A stretch of DNA of 64,000 nucleotides from Petunia secreta (Eukaryota; Streptophyta; Magnoliopsida; Solanales; Solanaceae), in NCBI GenBank assembly GCA_029990175.1, contig JARKIP010000010.1, positions 42,278,001 through 42,342,000 on the forward strand, in the 5' to 3' direction. Position 1 is the first letter of the stretch. The number at the start of each line of letters is the position of its first letter. The translations under genes were made by a program, and so were the position numbers. The notes beneath the pieces are model-generated. The model saw only the letters and a list, made by a program, of their open reading frames with translations, searched no databases and was not told the origin of the DNA. Shown one piece after another: positions 55,288-64,000 of the stretch.

Positions 55288-56643
55288 CGGCAAAGGGTCA
55301 TATTTACCCTTCCACTATAGACTATAGTATAAACCTATCCTCCGTTTAACTATGCGATTCTATTTGCTCCTGCCATTTTACTTTCAAACATATATACCCT
55401 CCATTTAACGGAGGGGACACGTGGTTAGCTGAGATTAAAACACCCAATTGAACTAACCCAATTAAAATTACCCAAGACCCATAATCTGAATCCTACTAAA
55501 ACACTACCACCTTAAACCCCATTTTTAATACTCCTAACCTATCCATAACAGACCCCCCTCTCCCATGTTCTTCCCCTCCATTTTCTCAAATTACTTCTTT
55601 CATGGTTTACACCGGCATTTCCATAGTCCCGTCCCTCCCCCTTTCTCTTTTCTTTCTTCGTACTTTCTTTCATACTCCACTTAATTTTTATTAATCATTC
55701 CAAAGCACCAAAACAAGATCAGTTTCAAAATCTTACATATATCAATAGAGATGGATCTCGGAACTTTAACATTTTAATGGCTTACACTATCTGATTTGGT
55801 ACATCCAAAATTTTGCCCAAAAATTCTTTAGGTGTAAAGTTATAACCTTAAAAGCGTCAATTAAAAAAAGACCATAAAAATATTTGCCAGTTGTGTGAAT
55901 TTTTTCATACACCAGCAATTCTCCAGCTATTTCTTCTACCTTGTTTTTTATTTTTAATTTCTTTGCATTTTTAATGGAGTAATAGTTCTGAAATGGGTTT
56001 ATTGAGTTTTGATTGATCAGGCTATTAAATTGCTCACTTTGCACCTGCTACAACTGTTGTATAAATAAATTCAATCTTTTTGTCAATTTATCCATTTTCT
56101 CAGTGCTTGTTGAGTCGACTAATTGGGATGATTTTGGAGATGGGTAGGTGAAAGATTTATGATCCATCCTTGGATTGAGGTACTTCTTCACCGAAAATGG
56201 AGAAAACCAGTGGTGGTGAAAGATGAAGGATTGTAGGTTAGATGGATGTGAAAATAGAGTATTTTGTGAGGGGTTTGTGGTCACCTTCATTTTTCTAGAA
56301 TGTGAACTGTTTTTCGGCAATATAACCAGTGGTTCTATCAGTGGTGATTTTAGAGCTCTCGGATGGTTTGAGTGGAAGATAGTGCATCAAAACTAATGTG
56401 TTTTTGGATAAAGTGACGGGGTGTATTTTATTTTTATTTTGGGAGCGGGTCATATGTTATGGATTAGGAATATTTTGATTTGTATTGTTTTTATTTTGAG
56501 GACGCCACGTGTCCCTTTCCCTTAAAGTAAGGGATAAATATGTTCAAAACTTAGACGGTAGGGGCAAATTTAGTCGTACAGTGAAACGGAGGATGAGTTT
56601 ATACTATAGTCAATAGTAGAAGGGTAAATATGACCCTTTGCCG
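55288..56643. mobile_element. Mutator-like non-autonomous element, 1356 bp
   Basis: The ends CGGCAAAGGGTCATATTTAC and its exact inverse at 56624-56643 start terminal inverted repeats of about 150 bp with mismatches. A perfect 9-bp target duplication, ATAAATAAG, lies at 55279-55287 and 56644-56652, the length expected for Mutator-type transposition. No transposase is encoded. Minus-strand frames at 55787-56044 and 56048-56320 could be captured host sequence (Pack-MULE style), but no product is recognisable. Confidence 0.92.
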
Positions 56644-56652
56644 ATAAATAAG

Positions 56653-56814
56653 AGCATATTATGTGACATTTGATTTTATTTTCGCTAACAGTTAATTCAA
56701 TGGATTCTCGAATAGCGAATGTGCAATAGAAAGAAGGTAAAGGAAAGAGATAGATCACGTCTAACTTGACCGCTTTAACCGTCATTGAAACACAGGCTGA
56801 ATACGTGTGTGTGT

Positions 56815-56861
<47 letters not shown>

Positions 56862-56933
56862 CACCCACAACAGCTCTAATTTCATATATAAAATTTATCA
56901 AAAATTTTTAGATTTTGTTGAACACGTAGAATT
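56653..56933. other. Intergenic with GT/TA microsatellite
   Basis: (GT)n followed by (TA)n at about 56806-56862. Nothing else was recognised. Confidence 0.6.
56806..56862. repeat. (GT)n(TA)n microsatellite
   Basis: An almost pure GT tract with one GG interruption, passing into TATATATATATA. Confidence 0.95.
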
Positions 56934-58113
56934 TTGAGTTGATAATTCAAATGGTCATCCAAGTTATGGTAATTAGTAAGGAAAGATACTTATGTATTTT
57001 TAGTATCAAGTATCAATAAGGTCGCTCATGTTTGTCGATATATCTCACAAGGTCGCTATGGCCTAAAACTCTTCCTTTCTCTCACTGGAAAGATGACGTG
57101 ACATGTCATGTCACCCTACTAAACTTTTAAATGTGATTATTCAATCTATGAATTTGTAAAATCTACTATTATTTCTTATATTCTCTCCGTAGCAGATCAA
57201 TAATACTTACTCGATAAATATTTTCTTTCACCAAAAAATATTTTTTTCATTTTCCTTTTTATCAAGTTAAGTATGCTCCTATTAATTTATCTGATAAAAC
57301 TTACTTTATAGATTTTTTTTTTTGATTTAAAAGATATATTGAATTGAGGATAATGAAAAGGTAAAAGAACTGATGAAAAATAAAAATAAAATTTTATTTG
57401 TTAAATAGTTTATTTCATTATATAAAAGTTAGAGGAATCACATTTATTGAAGGGTCGAAAAAAAAAGTTGGTTTGTGGGGTATAGAATAACAAACTTAAG
57501 ATTTTTCTTAAAATAAATTAAAAGATCTCTAAGTAAATAAAGAAACTAATCATAAACTAGGGGGACATTTGTCTACAGTATAAATGATGCCCCAAAAATC
57601 GAAATTAAGATGTCATCAACCTTTATTAGGTGAATTTTTTATTTATTGAGTTATAATTATCCCTTATTTGCACCTGCTTTTTCATACATTTGTCCTTCAA
57701 ATCAGATATTCTTTGTTTCAATAAAATATTATTTTTTTTGGGTAACTACTAACGGAGTAGGTTTTATTATGTAAAGATGAGAATATTTTATTTGGTTAAA
57801 AAATGAGAAAATATTATTTAGTGAAAGAAAATATTAATCGAGTAAATATCACTTATCCGCTATAAAGTTTGTTTAAAAAATAACATCAAATTTTGCAAAA
57901 GTCATAGATTGAATTAACATATTCGAAAGTTTAGTAGAGATGAGGTGACATGCCATGACATCTTTCTAGTGAGAGGAAGATGGAGCTCTAGGTCATAGTG
58001 ACTTTTTGAGATATATGGGCAAACATGAGTAACCTTGTTGATACTAAAAATACATAAGTAACTTTCATCACTAATTACCATAACTTGGATGACCATTTGA
58101 GTTATTAACTCAA
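56934..58113. mobile_element. Foldback-like element with arms of about 330 bp
   Basis: The left arm (56934 to about 57270) is the imperfect inverse of 57780-58113: TTGAGTTGATAATTCAAATG against TTGAGTTAATAACTCAAATG, then GGTCATCCAAGTTATGGTAA identical. The arms continue through the ACATGTCATGTCACC region and a TACTCGATAAATATTTTC block. It has inserted in text of the form GTAGAATTT...GGATCCACTTCTC, with an AATT(T)-like target duplication that I cannot fix exactly. There is no coding capacity. Confidence 0.8.
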
Positions 58114-58204
58114 TAATTTGCTATGGATCCACTTCTCAGTTCTCATACTAGTAAAGTTTCAGGGAAAGCAAGAGACAAATAGTACTTCATCTGTTTCTTG
58201 TATA

Positions 58205-58610
58205 TACTAGCAAGAAAATGTGAACAAATTATGTTGGGACAAATAGGGTATTGCGCAAATAGTTATGTCAGAATTATGTTAAGCAAAGATGTTTGTAAAT
58301 TAAAAGCTGAGATAAAAACTCCATTTGACTTGATGCAAAGTTTTCGTTTTAAGAAAGATAATCTTGATAACTTTATTTTCTGATGTACGTTAAGTTTTTT
58401 CTACATTTTTGTTTCAAACAAAGTATGTTATCCTTCGAGAAGAAATTAATTTTTCTCTGTGATTTTATTTACTTTTACTTCACATGTCTTATTTGTTAAC
58501 AATTATTACCTCATGCTATCAACATTGTCTTATCCCTCACCTTCCACTAATTAATTACTGTGTACTCGCCAATTTTTCTGTCCATTAACCAGCACCGAAC
58601 CGTGATTTGA
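58205..58610 (+). repeat. Duplicated host flank, copy 2
   Basis: Homologous to 36785-37160 (see there). It lies 3.2 kb downstream of the SAUR pseudogene, most of which is occupied by two transposon insertions. Confidence 0.85.
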
Positions 58611-58644
58611 GAAAATAGAGACAAAGTGATTTAAGGAATATTAA

Positions 58645-59660
58645 GGTTTTTAGTTGTTTGTGTTTTGCCCAGACACATAACATAATTTGAAATAAGTTTG
58701 ATGAGCGGGCTGAAAAATGTGTTTTAATTGGATACCCACATGGCCAAAAGCGGTGGAAAGTATTTGAAATAGAGACGAGACAATTCTTTACCTCAATAGA
58801 TTTTTTTATGAGAATGAGTTCCCTTTTTGGACAAGGTGAATTACGAGATGCAACATGTGATCAGGGAACTACTGTTAGCATACAATCACAGGGAAAATTT
58901 CATGAAGAAGAAGAAGAAGAAAATGGGATGCTGGTTTCTACTCAATCTGGTCAAGTGAGACTTGAAGAGCATGAAATCTGCGCACAAAATGAAGAGAAAC
59001 ACGGTGAAAATCTAAAATGTACAAATGACAATATCCAGGAAGATTTCTTACAAGAAAATGATCAAACATTGGCAGCATCCTCAGAATAATAAGGAAGGCC
59101 TAAACGAAAAAGAAAACACCTCCATATCTAGTAGATTATGTCTCCAATGCACTGCAATGAAGTGAATGAAGTGCCACAGCCATGTTCATCCTCTTCCGCA
59201 ATTGTCTCAGGTGCTTGTGATCCTTTACAGTATTTTATAACTTATGATCGCTTCTCACAAAAACATTGAGCGTATCTGGTAGCCGTATCAATTCATAGTG
59301 AACCTAAAAATTATGCACAAGCTGTGGAGGATCATCACTCGAGAGAGGCAATGCCGAAAGAAATTTCAGCACTGGAAATGAATACATGGAGGATGGAACC
59401 ATTACCAAAAGGAAAAGGACTATAGGAAGTCATTGCGTTTACAAGATTAAGTATCAAACAGATGGCTCAATAGAATGCTTCAAGGGGACGTTTGTTTGCA
59501 AAAGGGTATACACAGGTCGAAGAAAAAGAATTTAGTGCGGACCAGTTACAAAAATGATAACAGTAAGATGTTTGCTTGATGTGGTAGCAGCTAAGAGATG
59601 GGAGGTACATTAAATGGATGTTGATAAATGTTTTGTTGCATGGTGACATGAAGGATGAAG
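58645..59660 (+). pseudogene. Copia integrase-RT fragment, truncated
   Basis: Reads a decayed copia integrase end (KFDERAEKCVLIGYPHGQKR, WKVFEIETRQFFTSIDFF), an acidic linker frame (58808-59089, EEEEEENGMLVSTQSGQVRL), then RT start text (EAMPKEISALEMNTWRMEPL, FAKGYTQVEEKEF) with many stops. It breaks off at LHGDMKDEV, where the next LTR starts at 59661. So the gypsy element inserted into this copia. Confidence 0.85.
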
Positions 59661-60186
59661 TGAAACGACCTTAAGTAGTCATTTCACGAATTAGGACTTT
59701 GATTAGTATGTCGATGGTCTTAAAAGCTCCGTTAGATCCATTAGAACTTTTCTGTAAAATTTGAGCTGATTCGGACTTTATTTGCTAGGATTTTTTAGAA
59801 GGTTTCCGTTTCAGTTGTCGATAAAGCTTAAAAGAGGGTTTCGAGCTCGATTTGAACAAATGAGCTCCGATTCGAAATTCAAAAATTATGCTAGGTTTGT
59901 ATGGTAATTTATGACCTGTAGAAACTTTTGGTAGTGAATTCTGAGGTCGTTCATTCAGTTTCGCTAAAATTCCGAAGTTAAGAAATCGACCTGTTTTCAT
60001 GGGAGCCGTATCTTGAGTTCTGGAGATCCGATTCGAGTTCTGTCTTTGTGAACATATCACACAAGTCTAGTATGACATGTGTACAAAATTTAGGATCATT
60101 CTGAGCTTCGTAGGATACGGTTTGAACATAAAAAACAGCACATCAGTTGCTGGTGCGAAAGCTGCACAGTAAGCAGCTTGTTTACA

Positions 60187-60197
60187 GTATAAAAGGG
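60187..60197 (+). promoter_or_regulatory. LTR TATA box (Tekay/Del-like)
   Basis: GTATAAAAGGG, an almost consensus TATA box about 530 bp into the LTR. Confidence 0.65.
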
Positions 60198-60829
60198 CCA
60201 TTTCAGCCCATTTTCAATTTTTGCAAAAACCAGCTTAATCTAATCAGTTCCAAAGAGAATTTGGGCACCAAATTGTGAGAATTCTTCAGGTATCGATCCT
60301 ATAACATTAAATTGCGTTAATTCATGATTCTTAGCTAGGATTTTTTGAAATTGAATTGAAAAATTGAGTTAGGACCCTAAAATTTATGAAATTAGAAAAT
60401 TTGAAAAAATTAAATTTAAATATGAAAATCAATGATACCATTGAGCTCGTGGGATTACGTGGAGTCCGAAAATATATAGTTTATGGGGTTTCGGCAAAGC
60501 CCGGTCCAGGGGCATTTTGGTAATTTTTCTCTTTCTCCATCAAAATGTTAAATAATCATCTTTTGGGCACTTATATGTGCGTTTGAACTTATTTAGCTCA
60601 GAGAGAGATATTTTTAAGGGATGTTGGGCAGGAAATGAGGTTGCAGAGTAGCACTATAAGCCCAGGATAAGAGGTAAGTGATTTTATCCGCTTCTTTGAA
60701 GGCCTTCGGCCTTTTGGATAATCTATTCACGCGTTCTTTACGTGAATAGCTGTCGATAGGACGTACTTATTATGCCACAACCTTGCTATATATTTTCTGG
60801 TTATGTTTCTTGATATCTGGGTTGTAATA

Positions 60830-60980
60830 TCATCTGAGGGCAGGACGATTCCGCTCTTTGCATCATATTCAGGGTAGGAGGATTCCTCCCTAGGAGCAGG
60901 AAGATTTTACTCCTCGCATTATATTGAGGGTAGGAGGATTCTGCCTCGGAGTAGGAGGATTCTGCTTTATTCATTTGGCA
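60830..60980 (+). repeat. Degenerate tandem GGTAGGAGGATTC repeats
   Basis: At least five imperfect units of the type GG(G)(C/T)AGGAGGATTC(T/C) in succession, within the LTR. Confidence 0.75.
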
Positions 60981-61650
60981 CATGTCACCCCATTGCATCA
61001 TAATGCATTCATCTCATCTTCATTGCACAGATTGTTGAACATTATGTGACTGGTTGATATGTGGTTTGTGTTTGTAATATATGCCTCTGGTTGTTTATAT
61101 ATTTCTCGTTGTTATTTGATTCTCTCTTTTCTCTGGCTAGTTTATCTGTTCTTGAAGGTGGCTAGCCAGCCCCACTTACTGAGTCTTTATGACTCACTCC
61201 ATATCTGCTCTTGTGTTGTCTTTTCATTCGGCAGATTTCTCTCCAGGACCTAGCCAGTAGCACGATTGAGGAGTCAGGACGTTCTCAGCTGTCTATGGTG
61301 AACCAGCTTGTTCCTTGAGGCCGCCAGCTACAGATACTATTGTGTTATCCTATTTTTCTCCCTTAGGAATATGTATATATTCTTTTGACTTCGTAGATGT
61401 CTGATCTGGAAACCTCTAGACCTATATTTGTGGTAGTTATCTGTATTTGTTCTGAAAACTTGTACATTTTGTTTATCTTATGTATATCTATCTTCTGGAG
61501 CTATTTTACGTTTGAAGTTAGCTTCATTTCTCCTTTAAGTCAGTTTTATGTCATATATAGATTGAGTTTGTTAATAAGATTTGCCTGACAGGTCTAGGGG
61601 AGATAGTCGGGTGCCCGCACGGCCTAACCGAAAATTCGGGTCGTGTCAGT

Positions 61651-61662
61651 TGGTATCAGAGC
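61651..61662 (+). promoter_or_regulatory. Initiator-Met tRNA primer-binding site
   Basis: TGGTATCAGAGC, 2 nt after the LTR end, a perfect match to the common plant site. Confidence 0.92.
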
Positions 61663-61699
61663 CCAGTTTAGAGTGTTTCCAGATCATGACAGTGTCTAA

Positions 61700-62640
61700 T
61701 AGAGTCTTGTTGATCGAGCGGAGACGTCTGTACCTATTTACGAGAGGCTAGGGTGGTATTTAGGTAGTTTTCTTTCTTTCTTTCCCTATCGTGCGTGAGT
61801 CTGCTTATCTGAAGTTGAGTGTACTGTCTTCCTGTTTGAGGGTTCAGCTTTAGCTTGGTAGATCACACTCCGATCAGCTATGCAGGGCTTGCCATATCTG
61901 ACTTGGAGTGAGTTTTCTGTCCGATTGATGGAGAAGTTCTTCCTCACAGTCAGCAGGATGAGATGAGGAGGCGGTTTTAGAGGATTGGACATGGTAACCT
62001 ATTAGTCTCGAAGTATGAGCTTTTGTTCTTAGAGATGTTTGTGTAGGAGCCCTCCGATAGGTTCAGACGTTTTATTGATGGGCTGTCTCCATATTTGCGG
62101 TCTTAGATGGCTCGTGAGATTGAGGCCAGTACCCCATTTGATGTCGTCGTTGATATTACTAGGAGGTATGAGGCATATCATTAATTGGAGATGGAGGAGT
62201 TAGAGCGAGAGAGTAAGATATCCCGTGGTCCAGGGCATTCTAGTACCTCATATGGAGGTAAGAGCTATAAGCAGTAGAGTAGGCCTCCTATTAGGCCAGT
62301 TCAGTTTCCAGCGCATGGTTTTCAGAACGCGCCTGCTTCTTCTCAGGGTCAGCTCCGGTTCCGTCTACGAGATTAGTCTGAGTTGATCGGCGTAGATTTG
62401 CTCCAGGGTGCTTTATCTGTTAGGATCTAAGGCATCATAAGAAGGATTTCCCTTATCTTCATCAGCAGGATAGTATCTGTCCTTTTTCTAATCCTCCAGC
62501 ACCTATACCACAGCAGCCTCAGGGAGTCCCTTCAAGGTCTCAGCAAGCTCGAGGTGTACCACCGCCTGGTAGAGGTCGTGGGCGTGGGTTTAGTGGTCCC
62601 TTTAGAGGTGGTTCTCAGAGTAGCAGCTCAGCCCAGCAGA
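61700..62640 (+). pseudogene. Tekay/Del-like gag, heavily decayed
   Basis: Readable pieces include EPSDRFRRFIDGLSPYLRS (62050-62107), then after a stop MAREIEASTPFDVVVDITRR and EMEELERES. TAG stops at several positions look like CAG to TAG. A knuckle region near 62400-62480 is no longer readable. Confidence 0.75.
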
Positions 62641-62654
62641 GACATCTATATGCA

Positions 62655-63150
62655 TTGCCACCCTGGCAGGATGCTAAGGCATCTTCAGCTGTTGTTACAG
62701 GTACTCTATCTATTGATGGTCGAGATGCATATTCTTTGGTGGATCCAGGATCTACCTATTCATACTTCTCTCCTTATTTTGCTTCGGGTTTTTATGTTGA
62801 TTATATGCGTCCCCATGACCCATTTTGTGTTTCTACTTATATTGGAGATATGATTATGGTGGATCGAGTTTATCCAGCTTGTGCTGTATTCTTTGGGGGT
62901 TGTGAGAGCCGGGTGGACTTTTGGTGTTAGATATGGTCGATTTTGATGTCATTACGGCATGGATTGGTTGGCATCATGTCCTGTTAACTTGAATTGTCAT
63001 GCTAAGTTTCTTCATTTGTCTCGTACTGGTTCAACACTGGTGGAGTGGCAGGGCTCTTATTTGCCATCCACAGGGCGTGTTATTTCTTTTCTGAAGGCGG
63101 AGCGGATGATTGATAAAGGATGTTCAGTGTATCTTCTCATTGTTTGAGAT
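62655..63150 (+). pseudogene. Tekay/Del-like protease region, decayed
   Basis: The frame VVTGTLSIDGRDAYSLVDPG carries DPGSTYSY where the aspartic protease has DTGA/DSGA-type text, so the residue after the catalytic Asp is Pro. It continues to MDWLASCPVNLNCHAKFLHL in another frame, the conserved post-protease GMDWL segment. Confidence 0.8.
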
Positions 63151-64000
63151 ACCACTATAGAGATTCAATCCTTCGATTCTGTTCTTATTGTGAGGGAATT
63201 CTCTGATGTGTTTCCAGATGATCTTCCCGGACTTCTTCCTGATCAGGAGATCGAGTTTGGAATTGATATAGTGCCAGGGGCTCAGCCTATTTTCGTTCCT
63301 ACTTATTGCATGGCTCCGTCAGAGTTTAAGGATCTGAAGTAGCAGTTGTAGGATTTGCTGGATAAGGGATTGATTAGGTCGAGTATTTCCCCGTGGGGGG
63401 CTCCTGTTTTGTTCGTGAAAAAAAAAGATGGGACTATGCGGATGTGTATTGATTATCTTCATCTAAATAAGGTCACCATCAAGAACAAGTACCTCTTGCG
63501 TCGTATAATCATCTGTTTGATCAGTTGCAGGGTGCCAGGTTCTTTTTTATGATCGACTTGCAGTCTGGCTATCATCAGTTGAAGATTCGGGAGTCAGATA
63601 TCCCAAAGACTGATTTGAGGACTAGTTACGGCCATTACGAGTTCCTAGTTATGTTTTTTTGGGTTGACTAGTTCCCCCTGCAACATTTATGGATCTTATG
63701 AATCGGGTGTTTAAGCCATTCCTTGATTCCTTTGTCACTGTCTTCATCGATGACATTCTTATCTATTCTCGTAGTCGCAAGGAACATGATTATCATTTGA
63801 GGGTGGTTCTTCAGACCCTTTGTGACCGTAAGTTGTAGGCCAAGTTCTCGAAATGCGAGTTCTGGCTTGATTCTGTGGCATTCTTGGGTCACGTGGTATC
63901 TAGTGAGGGTATCAAGGTTGATCCAAAAATGATATAGGCGGTGCAGAATTGGCCTCATCCTACTTCGCCGACTGGGATTTGCTGTTTTCTTGGTCTGACA
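63151..64000 (+). pseudogene. Tekay/Del-like reverse transcriptase, decayed and cut by window end
   Basis: EFSDVFPDDLPGLLPDQEIE and DLLDKGLIRSSISPWGAPVL, then MCIDYLHLNKVTIKNKYLL, identify the RT fingers. Palm text IDLQSGYHQLKIRESDIPKT is in another frame. The catalytic FIDDILIYSRS is readable near 63746-63778. Stops and frame changes are frequent. Confidence 0.87.

Larger units (their letters stand above)
59661..61648 (+). repeat. 5' LTR of the Tekay/Del-like element
   Basis: The ends are partly inverted (TGAAACGACC and GGGTCGTGTCA). GTATAAAAGGG at 60187-60197 is the likely promoter. A degenerate array of GGTAGGAGGATTC units lies at about 60830-60980. The small ORFs are not genes. Confidence 0.85.
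59661..64000 (+). mobile_element. Tekay/Del-like Ty3-gypsy element, cut by window end
   Basis: A 5' LTR of 1988 bp (TGAAACGACC ... GGGTCGTGTCA), an initiator-Met primer-binding site, then decayed gag, protease and RT. The wording of gag and RT fits plant chromoviruses of the Tekay/Del group. A chromodomain would lie beyond the window. Multiple stops show it is inactive. The 3' LTR and target duplication are off the edge. Confidence 0.88.

Noticed and set aside
59785..60060. 91-residue minus-strand ORF in the Tekay/Del-like LTR
   Set aside because: It lies wholly inside the LTR, with no domain or start context.

Overview
This window reads as a repeat-rich stretch of a dicot nuclear genome, most likely Solanaceae. 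The grounds are AT-rich sequence, an intronless plant SAUR gene, a TS-like tRNA-derived SINE, Stowaway, CACTA and Mutator-like DNA transposons, and plant-specific LTR retrotransposons (Athila, Tat/Ogre, Tekay/Del-like, Ty1/copia). The only intact-looking host protein gene is the SAUR at 10.7 kb. A frameshifted SAUR copy lies at 54.8 kb. A few exon-like host scraps lie at 12.3-13.2, 28.4 and 36.35 kb. No rRNA gene, functional tRNA gene or CRISPR array was seen.

Layout. 1-4.2 kb: 5' end of a minus-strand Ogre/Tat element (206-bp tandem repeats, tRNA-matching primer-binding site at 3808-3825, part of the LTR). 4.26-5.16 and 6.18-6.98 kb: two truncated CACTA ends, each followed by the head of a spliced gene. 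7-10.6 kb: AT-rich intergenic DNA with a possible inverted-repeat element and a SINE. 10.7-12.0 kb: SAUR gene and Stowaway MITEs. 12.0-14.0 kb: host tract with a 129-bp tandem duplication. 14,047-28,390: complete degenerate Athila element (LTRs of 1519 and 1488 bp, TSD TAAAA). 28.4-30.4 kb: host tract. 30,382-36,267: non-autonomous Athila derivative (LTRs of 1316 and 1317 bp, TSD GAACT) with no pol but one unusual ORF. 36.3-37.4 kb: host tract. 37,401-42,407: minus-strand copia with non-canonical TA...TA LTR ends. 42,415-54,688: Tat element (LTRs of 1204 and 1196 bp, TSD AAATG) with dual RNase H and an intron-containing antisense gene. 54.8-58.6 kb: SAUR pseudogene, a 1356-bp Mutator-like element with a 9-bp TSD, a long inverted-repeat element, and a second copy of the sequence at 36.8-37.2 kb. 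58.65-59.66 kb: copia fragment. 59,661 to the end: Tekay/Del-like gypsy element, cut by the window edge.

How it fits together. SAUR plus downstream flank occurs twice, which suggests an old tandem duplication of a SAUR unit later pushed apart by retrotransposons. The autonomous Athila and the non-autonomous derivative share a primer-binding site, a post-integrase structured motif, a long 3' non-coding region and a stem-loop before the polypurine tract whose two versions differ by a compensatory base pair. That makes them a candidate helper/parasite pair with shared cis-signals. I regard these shared cis-elements, and the palindrome arrays upstream of the LTR TATA boxes, as the best candidates here for under-described biology. 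I found no evidence of a wholly new enzyme system.
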